The translations under genes were made by a program, and so were the position numbers. Below, piece after piece: positions 25,372-33,553 of a stretch of 64,000 bases of DNA; position 1 is the first letter of the stretch; each line of letters opens with the position of its first letter. The notes under the pieces are model-generated. The model was not told where the DNA came from, searched no databases, and was given only the letters and a program-made list of their open reading frames with translations. This stretch comes from Sphingobacterium hungaricum (GTDB taxonomy: Bacteria > Bacteroidota > Bacteroidia > Sphingobacteriales > Sphingobacteriaceae): positions 124,001 to 188,000 of the forward strand of contig NZ_MU158698.1 in NCBI RefSeq assembly GCF_015210005.1, in the 5' to 3' direction.

Positions 25372-25523
25372 AACTTCACGCTATTCAGGATGTTCCGAAG
25401 GGTCATCCTGAATGTCTGATAAAAGCGGATTTGTAATCCGCTCTAGACTCATTGTCGGGATTGCAAATCCCGTTTATCTATAGTTCGACATCGCCCTCCG
25501 GAAGATATCGAACAGCGGTTTTC
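25372..25523 (+). repeat. 152-nt four-hairpin module, copy 1
   Basis: Four hairpins in a row: ATTCAGGATG/CATCCTGAAT, GCGGATT/AATCCGC, CGGGATT/AATCCCG and TTCGACATC/GATATCGAA. Followed by an AAATTCAAAAGTAAAAA-type spacer. Confidence 0.85.
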
Positions 25524-25585
25524 AAATTCAAAAGTAAAAAGTAAAAATTCAAAAGTAAAAAATCCTTTCTGCGTGTTAATAGATT

Positions 25586-25648
25586 CGTCATTCCGAACTT
25601 GGTTCGGAATCTCAAACAAAGAGATGCTGAAACAAGTTCAGCATGACG
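25586..25648 (+). repeat. 63-nt cloverleaf module, copy 2
   Basis: All four stems perfect; loops TTG, AAACAAA and ACAAG. Followed by GCAAATACGCTTACGG and GCCTAAAGC-type sequence. Confidence 0.88.
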
Positions 25649-25705
25649 CAAATACGCTTACGGCATAAAGCCTAAAGCTTATGGCCTATCGCCATCACGC
25701 TAGCG

Positions 25706-25720
25706 CACGCGTTTCGCGTG
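25706..25720 (+). repeat. CACGCG-TTT-CGCGTG hairpin module, copy 1
   Basis: A 15-nt perfect hairpin preceded by GCTAGCG and followed by an A run. It lies between two GCCTAAAGC-type stretches. Confidence 0.75.
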
Positions 25721-26580
25721 TGAAAAAAAATTTCCGTTTAGTAGCCGGCTTACAGCCGAAGGCTTATCGCCCTTTGCAAAAACCTCAATTTCTTAAAATG
25801 AAAAACTTTCTATACAAGAGAAGAAAACAGTTAACCCAAACGGAATTTTAGGTTAAAAGTTCGCGAAGAAACAAAATTCGGCCGCGAATGATGGATATAA
25901 GTCGCGGCAAAATCATGATCAAGAAGAGATTTATCTTGATCTTTTTCTTTATGAACATTCGCCGGCGCGGCTGAAATCTTATTTTAAAGCAAATGAAGGA
26001 CGTTCAGTCCCACCGCAGAGAAATACATCGTAGAATTAAGGAAATTTATCCCGACGTTTTCTCTTTATAGTTCGGATTGATCAGCGTCATTTTTAACTAC
26101 ATCCTATTAAAGTTTAAGATAATATCAATAAACTTTCGACTTTTACTCTTCATTCGCGGCTTGAAGAGGATAAAGTCCAAGCAAATTTCTTATTTTCTCC
26201 ACGAAAGAGCCTTCTTTCTGGACAAGATAAAGTGCATGTTCGACTAAATAGAAAACCTTCGCCTCAGGACGAAGATAAATTTACGCAGGAAGAAGATACC
26301 GCTCGGTAAATTTTTCTTTCCGATGCCTATTAAATCAATCTATCCGCCTATTCTTATCGTTTGCTTTGCCACCTAAACCCTTGCCCCCCACCGGCTGCCT
26401 ATTATTCCTATAAAGATTAGCTTCGCCTAAAGCTTATCGCCTCTAACTTGTGCATCTTATTTCTACAAATTCATTCATTTGCACAGCAAAAACTTCGATT
26501 AACTTCATATTGGTTCAACGCTGATTTGCAATAGGTTACAGAGATCCGTAAACTTGTTATTCATTTTAAATTTTATAAAA

Positions 26581-27208
26581 ATGTCAAAAAAATTAAAAAT
26601 CAGTTATTCGTTCTTTAAGAATACGGATCTGAACGCTTTTGCGAAGAGCGTCGTTGCTTCGCTAACTGGAAATGCAAATTTCCCTACCGCCCAAGACTTA
26701 GTGGACACACTAAGTGAGGCTCAAGTTGCTTTTGGAAATGCTTGCACAGCCGCTTTATCGCGCGATCGGAATAAGATCGCCCAGCGCAACACCTTGCGAA
26801 CAGATTTATTGACTTGCTTAAGCTCCTTAGCTAGCTTGGTAAGTTCTATTGCACAGGGCGATGAGGAGAAGCTGGTCAGCTCTGGTTTCGAGGTGATTTT
26901 TCCGACCCACCACACCACCATGGCCTCCTTATGATTTTAAGGTAGAGCCAGGTGTTCTGCCTTGGTCTCTAATCGCCAGCGCTAAAAAGCCTGTCAGTGC
27001 GCTTATTATGATCCTGCAGTATACTGCTGATCCGATCGATGATTCCAAACCTGTATCTTGGGTCGACAATTACAGTTCGACCAGCAAGTTTGAGTTGTTG
27101 GATCTGCCAGCCAATGAGCGCCTAAATTTCCGTATGAAAGCTTTAGGCACCCGCGGAAAGGTATCCTTCTCCACAATTATCAACCGGTCAACTAATGGAT
27201 ATTCGTAG
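26581..27208 (+). pseudogene. frameshifted fibronectin type III-like protein gene
   Basis: Two frames make one recognisable protein. The first (26581-26934) is helical (ISYSFFKNTDLNAFAKSVVASLTGNANFP..., then VSSIAQGDEEKLVSSGFEV). The second, entered between about 26905 and 26935, continues PYDFKVEPGVLPWSLIASAKKPV and a fibronectin-like beta sandwich (ILQYTADP...WVDNYSSTSKFELLDLP...RMKALGTRG) to the stop at 27206-27208. Bacteroidota encode such helical-plus-FN3 proteins of about 210 residues in one frame, so one or two bases were gained or lost here. A TGA at 26932 ends the first frame. ATG 26581 is preferred to 26554. The gene lies inside the repeat array. Programmed frameshifting is unlikely: no slippery site or pseudoknot is evident. 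Confidence 0.7.
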
Positions 27209-27351
27209 GTGAAGGAGCGCTTAATGGATTGCAGCAATGATGGTATTCAGGATATTTGCCCTTTAAATTCTGAATACCATTGTTTATTTTATTGAAAAAT
27301 TAAAAAGTAAAAAATCAAAAGTAAAAAATCCTTTCTGGGTGTTAGTTGATT

Positions 27352-27414
27352 CGTCATTCCGAACTCGGTTCGGAATCTCAAACAAAGAGATGCAGAAACA
27401 AGTTCAGCATGACG
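27352..27414 (+). repeat. 63-nt cloverleaf module, copy 3
   Basis: As the others, but hairpin 3 has a mismatch (GCAGAA instead of GCTGAA). Loop 1 is TCG. Confidence 0.85.
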
Positions 27415-27517
27415 CAAATGCGCTTACTGCCTAAAGCCTAAAGCTTATCGCCTAATTTTTTCAAATTCAAAAGTAAAAATTCAAAAGTAAAAAATCCGTT
27501 ATGGGTGTTAATTACTT

Positions 27518-27580
27518 CGTCATTCCGAACTCGGTTCGGAATCTCAAACAACGAGATGCTGAAACAAGTTCAGCAGGACG
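27518..27580 (+). repeat. 63-nt cloverleaf module, copy 4
   Basis: Three hairpins intact; the outer stem has one mismatch (AGGACG instead of ATGACG). Loop 2 is AAACAAC. Starts a complete ~390-nt composite unit that runs to copy 5. Confidence 0.85.
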
Positions 27581-27630
27581 CAAATACGCTTACGGCCTAA
27601 AGCCTATCGCCATCATCACATCAGCTAGCG

Positions 27631-27645
27631 CACGCGTTTCGCGTG
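27631..27645 (+). repeat. CACGCG-TTT-CGCGTG hairpin module, copy 2
   Basis: Perfect 15-nt hairpin, again preceded by GCTAGCG, between two GCCTAAAGC-type stretches. Confidence 0.75.
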
Positions 27646-27706
27646 TAAAAAAACTTTCCTTTTAATAGCAGGCCTAAAGCCTAAAGCTTATCGCCTACAG
27701 CCGGAA

Positions 27707-27858
27707 AACTTCACGCTATTCAGGATGTTCCGAAGGGTCATCCTGAATGTCTGATAAAAGCGGATTTGTAATCCGCTCTAGACTCATTGTCGGGATTGCA
27801 AATCCCGTTTATCTATAGTTCGACATCGCCCTGCGGAAGATGTCGAACAGCGGTTTTC
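27707..27858 (+). repeat. 152-nt four-hairpin module, copy 2
   Basis: Same four hairpins as copy 1; the fourth stem is perfect here (TTCGACATC/GATGTCGAA). Confidence 0.85.
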
Positions 27859-27906
27859 AAATTCAAAAGTAAAAAGTAAAAAATCCTTTCTGCGTGTTAA
27901 TAGATT

Positions 27907-27969
27907 CGTCATTCCGAACTCGGTTCGGAATCTCAAACAAAGAGATGCTGAAACAAGTTCAGCATGACG
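27907..27969 (+). repeat. 63-nt cloverleaf module, copy 5
   Basis: All four stems perfect. Begins 389 bases after copy 4, which defines the composite unit length. Confidence 0.88.
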
Positions 27970-28019
27970 CAAATACGCTTACCGCCTAAAGCCTATCGCC
28001 ATCATCACATCAGCTAGCG

Positions 28020-28034
28020 CACGCGTTTCGCGTG
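28020..28034 (+). repeat. CACGCG-TTT-CGCGTG hairpin module, copy 3
   Basis: Perfect 15-nt hairpin in the same relative position after a cloverleaf copy. Confidence 0.75.
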
Positions 28035-28180
28035 TGAAAAAACTTTCCTTTTAATAGCAGGCCTAAAGCCTAAAGCTTATTGCCATCATCACCTAAAAAA
28101 AGAATCTTCGTTGCACTCAGATTGACAACGCAACAGCCCAAATCCTTGTTCCTTATTCTTTGCTCCTTACTCTATTTAAA

Positions 28181-28208
28181 GAGATGCTGAAACAAGTTCA
28201 GCAGGACG
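28181..28208 (+). repeat. 63-nt cloverleaf module, right half only
   Basis: Begins exactly at GAGAT, the right strand of hairpin 2, and continues through hairpin 3 to AGGACG. The left half is replaced by unrelated sequence. Confidence 0.75.
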
Positions 28209-28258
28209 CAAATACGCTTACGGCCTAAAGCCTATCGCCATCATCACATCAGCTAGCG

Positions 28259-28273
28259 CACGCGTTTCGCGTG
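28259..28273 (+). repeat. CACGCG-TTT-CGCGTG hairpin module, copy 4
   Basis: Perfect 15-nt hairpin, same context as the other copies. Confidence 0.75.
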
Positions 28274-28334
28274 TGAAAAAACCTTCCAATTAATAGCCGG
28301 CCTACGGCCTAAAGCTTATCGCCAATCGCCAGAA

Positions 28335-28486
28335 AACTTCACGCTATTCAGGATGTTCCGAAGGGTCATCCTGAATTTCTGATAAAAGCGGATTTGTAAT
28401 CCGCTCTAGACTCATTTTCGGGATTGCAAATCCCGTTTATCTATAGTTCGACATCGCCCTACGGAAGATGTCGAACAGCGGTTTTC
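28335..28486 (+). repeat. 152-nt four-hairpin module, copy 3
   Basis: Same length and order as copies 1 and 2; the fourth stem is perfect with loop GCCCTACGGAA. Confidence 0.85.
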
Positions 28487-28558
28487 AAAGTAAAAATTTT
28501 TTCAAATTCAAAATTCAAAATTCAAAAGTAAAAGATCCGTTATGGGTGTTAATTACTT

Positions 28559-28621
28559 CGTCATTCCGAACTTGGTTCGGAATCTCAAACGAAGAGATGC
28601 TGAAACAAGTTCAGCATGACG
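28559..28621 (+). repeat. 63-nt cloverleaf module, copy 6
   Basis: All four stems perfect; loops TTG, AAACGAA and ACAAG. Last full copy of the array. Confidence 0.88.
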
Positions 28622-28827
28622 CAAATACGCTTACGGCCTAAAGCTTATCGCCTACAGCCGGAAAACAACAGTTTCCCCTTCGGGGGTTAGGGGGAATCCT
28701 TGCTCCTTGTTCTCTTCTCCTTTATCAACTTTTTAATTTCCTCAATAATCCCCCTTCAGGGGTTAAGGGGAGTCATCACTTCCTTCACCTTTATCACCTC
28801 CTACAGCCCAAACCCATAATATTTGCT

Positions 28828-28835
28828 TAGTTTTG
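28828..28835 (+). promoter_or_regulatory. -7 box of the DEAD-box helicase gene
   Basis: TAGTTTTG, an exact TAnnTTTG match, 10 bases before the ATG at 28846. Confidence 0.45.
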
Positions 28836-28845
28836 TCGAAACGAA

Positions 28846-29976
28846 ATGTATATGTCTTTTGAATCTTTAGCTTTAGCGCCTTCCTTAGTAAACACCGCAG
28901 CTCATCAGCAATTTAATGAGCCTACGGCAATCCAAAATGCAGCTATTCCTGCTATTTTGGCTAACAAAGATGTGCTAGGAATCGCTAAAACGGGAACAGG
29001 AAAGACTGCTGCTTATGTTTTGCCGATCCTATCTGGTCTTCAAAACGATAATTCAGTCAAGAATCGGCATGTCACTACATTGGTATTGGTTCCGACACGC
29101 GAATTGGCTGTTCAGGTCAAAGATGTTTTCGAAGTCTTTAGCAAAGACCTACCGCAGCGGATTAAGACACTCGCTGTATACGGTGGCGTTTCGATCAATC
29201 CTCAAATGATCGGTTTGCAAGGTGTACAGGTGTTAGTTGCTACGCCAGGACGGTTATTGGAATTGCTGGAATCAAATGCTGTTTATCTATCGAGCGTCAA
29301 GACGCTGGTCATGGATGAAGCGGATAAACTGCTTAACCAAGAGTTTAAAGCTGAAATCGACAAAATCCTTGCCCTATTGCCAAAAAAACGTCAGAATATC
29401 CTATTCTCTGCGACCTTAAGTCCTAACCTGGATCAATTGCAAAGCATGGTATTGAATGAACCTACGATAATCAAAATTGAGCAGGCGGAAGAATTCATAG
29501 ATTCCATTGAGCAGATTGCATACCTTCTTTCTCCTGAGAAAAAAGGCCCGTACCTAAGGCATTTAATCGAAAAACACGCGATGAAGCAAGTATTGGTCTT
29601 TGCTTCGTCGACACATCAAGTGGATTCAATCGTCCATAAATTACGCAAAAATAAAATTGATGCCCGGGCAATGCATGGCCAAAAAAGCCAAGGCTCTCGT
29701 ACGGAATCCCTGCTGTTATTTAAGACAGGGAAATTAAAAGTGTTAGTTTCTACGGATTTAATGGCACGTGGTATAGATATTATCGAGCTGCCTTTTGTAA
29801 TCAATTACGAATTGCCGCGTTCGCCCAAAGACTATGTGCACCGCATAGGACGGACAGGACGCGCTGAGGCGAATGGTTTGGCAATATCCTTAGTGACTTT
29901 GAATGAGTTGCACCACTTTGGCGTTATCCAGAAGAAGATGGGCAAAACCGTCGAATTAATTGATATCGAACGATAA
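28846..29976 (+). CDS. DEAD-box ATP-dependent RNA helicase
   Basis: A 376-residue helicase core with little extension. Visible motifs in order: Q motif FNEPTAIQ (about 23-30), Walker A AKTGTGKT (47-54), PTREL, TPGR, DEAD, SAT, then ARGID and HRIGRTGR in the second RecA-like domain. It ends shortly after the last motif, without the basic C-terminal tail of RhlE or DeaD, so it is a minimal form. Such enzymes remodel RNA in ribosome assembly or mRNA decay, often in the cold. ATG codons at 28846 and 28852 are both possible. It lies immediately after the repeat array. Confidence 0.95.
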   Translation: MYMSFESLALAPSLVNTAAHQQFNEPTAIQNAAIPAILANKDVLGIAKTGTGKTAAYVLPILSGLQNDNSVKNRHVTTLVLVPTRELAVQVKDVFEVFSKDLPQRIKTLAVYGGVSINPQMIGLQGVQVLVATPGRLLELLESNAVYLSSVKTLVMDEADKLLNQEFKAEIDKILALLPKKRQNILFSATLSPNLDQLQSMVLNEPTIIKIEQAEEFIDSIEQIAYLLSPEKKGPYLRHLIEKHAMKQVLVFASSTHQVDSIVHKLRKNKIDARAMHGQKSQGSRTESLLLFKTGKLKVLVSTDLMARGIDIIELPFVINYELPRSPKDYVHRIGRTGRAEANGLAISLVTLNELHHFGVIQKKMGKTVELIDIER

Positions 29977-30026
29977 GTCAGATTATTTATAAACAAAAAG
30001 GAATAAACTGTACTTTTACACGAATT

Positions 30027-30347
30027 ATGGGTTACGCAAAAGAAAGAAAAAAGCTGGAGAAGCTTTCCGAGAAAATCACAGGTTTAGGACATTACGACGG
30101 TAAAAATTTAGAGATTATCACCGATATCTTTGAGCAATATTCGCACACGACCAGAATATTAAAAAACAAAGATCCCGAACATTTTAATGAGCTTTACCTC
30201 AATGAGCTTCAAGAAATAAAGGAGCAGAAAAAGGCATTAAAACTGACAACTGATGAAGGCGAGCGAGACAGTCTTTTCTTGACGTATAAAGAATCATTGT
30301 CCAATGCGCTAACCAAAACAATCCAGGTCATCAGCGAAATAAAATAG
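30027..30347 (+). CDS. small helical protein of unknown function
   Basis: A 106-residue soluble protein, strongly charged (Lys and Glu) and predicted to be wholly helical, with heptad-like stretches (KERKKLEKLSEKI; LYLNELQEIKEQKKALKL), so a coiled coil or helical bundle is likely. No family recognised, no signal sequence. It lies 50 bases after the DEAD-box helicase on the same strand and ends 15 bases before a very strong terminator, so the two may form an operon; a link to RNA metabolism is only a guess from that. Confidence 0.7.
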   Translation: MGYAKERKKLEKLSEKITGLGHYDGKNLEIITDIFEQYSHTTRILKNKDPEHFNELYLNELQEIKEQKKALKLTTDEGERDSLFLTYKESLSNALTKTIQVISEIK

Positions 30348-30362
30348 TTTACGCTATACACG

Positions 30363-30415
30363 GCAGGGGTTTATTTTTAATACAATCATTAAAAATAAAC
30401 CCCTGCTCATTTTTT
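30363..30415. terminator. strong bidirectional terminator
   Basis: An 18-bp perfect stem (GCAGGGGTTTATTTTTAA and its complement) with a short loop and a T run on the plus strand. It separates the helicase operon from the convergent MaoC gene. Confidence 0.9.
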
Positions 30416-30435
30416 GTAAATCTTATGCTATGCGC

Positions 30436-30897
30436 TTAATCATTAAAGTGGTATAGAAAAATAACATCGCCAACATAAGCCGGTTTCGCGCTATCTTTAA
30501 TGTTGAGCGTCGCTTGAATAATCACTTTCACCGTTCCCCTTAGATTCAATACCGTTTTCACTTTTGCGCTCAGCTGTACCTCACTATTCACCGTAACCGC
30601 TACGCCAAATTTAAAATTTTCGATACCGTAGTTAATCTCCATTTTCACATTCCTGACTTCTGCAATTTGTTTCCAAAGGTATGGGATAAGCGAAAGCGTT
30701 AAGTAGCCATGTGCTATGGTCGACTTGAATGGCCCTTCCTTTTGCGCTCTTTCTTCATCGGTATGTATCCATTGATGGTCTAAGGTGGCATCAGCAAATT
30801 TATTGATCTGTTGTTGATCGATCAAATGCCAGCTGGACACGCCCAATTCTTTGCCTTCGTAGGATTTGTAATCCTCGTAATTATTTATAATTAACAT
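30436..30897 (-). CDS. MaoC-like (R)-specific enoyl-CoA hydratase
   Basis: A 153-residue hot-dog-fold protein. The hydratase 2 motif runs through FADATLDHQWIHTDEERA (Asp40 and His45 as the catalytic pair), followed by GPFKSTIAHGYLTLSL. It hydrates trans-2-enoyl-CoA, or a similar thioester, to the (R)-3-hydroxy form, linking beta-oxidation to other pathways. Single-domain MaoC proteins of this length are common as stand-alone genes in Bacteroidota. It has its own position between a strong terminator and the ABC permease gene, with no close partner. Confidence 0.9.
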   Translation of the reverse strand: MLIINNYEDYKSYEGKELGVSSWHLIDQQQINKFADATLDHQWIHTDEERAQKEGPFKSTIAHGYLTLSLIPYLWKQIAEVRNVKMEINYGIENFKFGVAVTVNSEVQLSAKVKTVLNLRGTVKVIIQATLNIKDSAKPAYVGDVIFLYHFND

Positions 30898-31021
30898 ATT
30901 CAGTAGGTTAAGTAATCTATTTTATAAATCCCTTTTCTATTTTTCTTTAACATCCTTTTTATTGGAATAATTGCTGATTCCAACTTTTTCTAAGTTACTA
31001 TTTTAAACGTTAGTTTAGGTA

Positions 31022-33553
31022 CTAATCTCTTCGTAATACCTCCAATGGCGGACTATTCAATACCGACCGGCTATTCAGCATGCCGATTAAAATCGTTAGT
31101 GCCGAGACTGCCAAAGTAAGCAAGATAATCACTGCAAATGACGGAATAAATGTCGTTTCGAATACAAAGACGGCCAATAAATTGCTAGCAAGCAATGCAA
31201 TGATTACTCCGGTTATTGAAGCTAATATTCCTAAAAATAAATATTCACTGACCGTAATGGTTAAAATCTGTTTTCTGCTAGCTCCTAAGGTTCTTAATAG
31301 CACATTTTCTCGGATACGTTGAAACTTGCTAACCCTGACGGAAGAAATCAACACAACAACCCCAGTAAGAATACTGAAAGCACCAATAAATTGAATAACA
31401 AATCCAATCTTTTTTAGAATATCATCCAAAATGCTTAGCACCGTATTGATGTCGATAACAGAAACATTTGCAAATTGCTTCACAACCGCTTGCTGATAAG
31501 CCGAAGATTTTTGCTCGTCTCCTATTTTTGTCATGAGCAAATAAGTTTGAGGAGCTTGGTCGATTGCGCCTTTGGCAAATACCACTCTAAAATTCGATTG
31601 AAAGCGGTTCCAATCCACTTCCCTAAAACTGCTGACCACCGCCGGAACGGATACTCCCTGCACGTTAAACACCAATTTATCGCCTATCTTTACGCCTGTT
31701 TCCTCAGCGTAATTTTTATCGAAAGAAACTTGCGCGGTCTCACCGTCGGCAACTTGTCCGACCCATTTACCCGCAGTTACTTTTTCAGCCTGCGTCAATG
31801 AATCCCGGTAGGTAGCTCTGATCTCGGAACGGAAGATCCGGCCTGAAATCGCTGAGGTAGTATCCTTGGAAACATCGCTGCTTTTTAAATCATTGATCGA
31901 ACTGATTTGCATAGTCACAATCGGAACTTCATCCATAATCGGCAATCCCATATCTAGAGTCAGTTGTTTGAGCGAATCAATCTGCGAAGTCTGAATATCG
32001 AAAAGCACCATGTTGGCTTGGTTTTCGGATGATGCCATTTTCACGCGTTGCAGAAGCATATCCTGAACGAAGAATAAAGTAGCTATCAAAGCGGTTCCGA
32101 AGCCAATTGAAATCAGCAGGACGATGGTTTGGTTGTTGGGTCTATAGAGATTTGACAATCCTTGCCTCCATACATAAGGCCAACCCGACGGAAAATATTT
32201 TTTAACTAGGAACGTAACGCCATTGGCCACGCCATACAATAAGAAAAACGTGATTCCGATTGCTAGCGTAAAGAACAGCGTCTGCACCCAATCATTTAAT
32301 TGCAGCCTCGCGAAGCCGACAATAAACGCCACGATCAATGCATAAATCAACCAGCGAAATTTGTCTTTCCACAGTTCTTCCGGCTGATCGCTGACGCGCA
32401 ATGAATTTAATGGGGAAATATGGCGAACTGAAATCAAAGGCAACAAAGCGAATAATACGGCAATGACAACTCCCAGACCGATTCCTTTGCCTATCGCAGC
32501 CCAAGATATTGCGCTGCTTAGCGCAACAGGAACAATATCCTGCATAACCAATGGAATCAGGTATTGAATCAGCGTACCTAAGATTGCACCGACTAATCCG
32601 CCTAAAAATCCAATGGCAGCAAATTGAATCAGAAAAATATAAAAGGCCTGTCTGGAACTAGCGCCAAGACATCTTAAAATCGACACAGAAACCAATTTTT
32701 CGCGCACATAAATATGCACCGCACTCGACACGCCGATACAACCTAAAAGCAAAGCCACAAAACTGACTAATTCCATAAAACTGGCCATATCGGAAAACGA
32801 TCTTCCTGTATTTTCCTTCGTGGTCGAAATCGTTGCGCTTTGCAATTGCAATTCGGTTAACCGATCTTTAAGGCCAGTCATCAATTCATCGACAGGATAC
32901 CCTTTCGGAAATTTAAAGTAGTAGTGATATTCTATCCTGCTTCCCGCTTGCTGAAGACCACTATTGGCAAGTGCTTCCAAAGGAACAAAAACAGTGGGTG
33001 CCATAGCGCCACGAATAGCCGTTTGACCCGGTTGGGCAAGTAGCGTTGCGCCTATATTAAACTGATTCAAACCCAACTGGACGCGATCACCTGCCTGCGC
33101 ATTGAATTGCATCATTAAGGTTTTCTCAACCAATACTTCCTTTTTGTTTTTGAAATCAGCATACACATGATCTGGCGAAGTTTCTACTTCCCCGTAAAAC
33201 GGAAAGTCGCCCGATATCCCGCGAACTTGAACAAAACGCGACCCATCATCCTTCAAGAACCTAAGCATGGACATAAAGCGTTCTTCTTTAGCCATATCTT
33301 CACTTAATCCTTTGATCGAATCGATAAAAGCCAACACATCTTCATCGGGTTTGCGCCGGCTCTCCAATTCGAGATCAGCACCGATCAATTGCGCAGCTTG
33401 AAGATCAATATCTCGCTTTAGATTATCATTAAATGAATTCATTGCGACCAGAGAAGCAATTCCTAAAATAATCGACGAAATAAAAAGAAATAAGCGCGAG
33501 CGATTTTTTCGGCTATCGCGCCAAGCCATTACAAATATCCAGCGCCAATTCAT
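31022..33553 (-). CDS. ABC transporter permease, FtsX/YbbP family
   Basis: An 843-residue inner-membrane protein: an N-terminal helix (about 15-37), a periplasmic MacB-like domain, three helices with the first FtsX domain (about 255-375), two central helices (about 400-445), another helix and a second periplasmic domain, and a C-terminal FtsX domain ending SRSVLNSPPLEVLRRD. This duplicated layout is that of YbbP. It overlaps the ATPase gene by 4 bases (ATGA), and TesA-like and ATPase genes precede it, the same order as tesA-ybbA-ybbP in E. coli. The system is thought to act on lipids or lipoproteins at the envelope; the cargo is not established. Confidence 0.93.
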   Translation of the reverse strand: MNWRWIFVMAWRDSRKNRSRLFLFISSIILGIASLVAMNSFNDNLKRDIDLQAAQLIGADLELESRRKPDEDVLAFIDSIKGLSEDMAKEERFMSMLRFLKDDGSRFVQVRGISGDFPFYGEVETSPDHVYADFKNKKEVLVEKTLMMQFNAQAGDRVQLGLNQFNIGATLLAQPGQTAIRGAMAPTVFVPLEALANSGLQQAGSRIEYHYYFKFPKGYPVDELMTGLKDRLTELQLQSATISTTKENTGRSFSDMASFMELVSFVALLLGCIGVSSAVHIYVREKLVSVSILRCLGASSRQAFYIFLIQFAAIGFLGGLVGAILGTLIQYLIPLVMQDIVPVALSSAISWAAIGKGIGLGVVIAVLFALLPLISVRHISPLNSLRVSDQPEELWKDKFRWLIYALIVAFIVGFARLQLNDWVQTLFFTLAIGITFFLLYGVANGVTFLVKKYFPSGWPYVWRQGLSNLYRPNNQTIVLLISIGFGTALIATLFFVQDMLLQRVKMASSENQANMVLFDIQTSQIDSLKQLTLDMGLPIMDEVPIVTMQISSINDLKSSDVSKDTTSAISGRIFRSEIRATYRDSLTQAEKVTAGKWVGQVADGETAQVSFDKNYAEETGVKIGDKLVFNVQGVSVPAVVSSFREVDWNRFQSNFRVVFAKGAIDQAPQTYLLMTKIGDEQKSSAYQQAVVKQFANVSVIDINTVLSILDDILKKIGFVIQFIGAFSILTGVVVLISSVRVSKFQRIRENVLLRTLGASRKQILTITVSEYLFLGILASITGVIIALLASNLLAVFVFETTFIPSFAVIILLTLAVSALTILIGMLNSRSVLNSPPLEVLRRD

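Larger units (their letters stand above)
25069..26580. other. non-coding repeat region, left part
   Basis: 1.5 kb without an intact gene. Positions 25094-25770 hold the palindromic modules listed separately. From about 25790 to 26580 the sequence is unique, AT-rich and shows no gene. It contains a hairpin GATCAAGA/TCTTGATC with a T run (25917-25947) that could be a terminator, but of no visible gene. This unique block separates the left repeats from the frameshifted gene. Confidence 0.6.
27209..28845. other. non-coding repeat region, right part
   Basis: 1.6 kb without a gene, almost wholly made of the cloverleaf, four-hairpin, CACGCG hairpin, GCCTAAAGC-type and AAATTCAAAAGTAAAAA-type modules. 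The last ~150 bases (28660-28810) contain two C/G-rich palindromes (CCCCTTCGGGGG and CCCCTTCAGGGG) and precede the DEAD-box helicase promoter. Confidence 0.7.

Noticed and set aside
26554..27208. Programmed frameshift joining the two halves of the FN3-like gene
   Set aside because: No heptanucleotide slippery site, stimulatory hairpin or conserved stop-codon arrangement is visible at the junction; a mutation or sequencing error is simpler.
27784..27972. Minus-strand ORF within the repeats (62 residues)
   Set aside because: It consists wholly of the repeat modules read in one frame; similar frames arise in every copy and are disrupted at different points.
25094..28660. Repeat array as a CRISPR or integron attC array
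   Set aside because: Unit lengths vary, there are no unique spacers of even size, no cas or integrase gene, and the palindromes lack the attC R and L box pattern.
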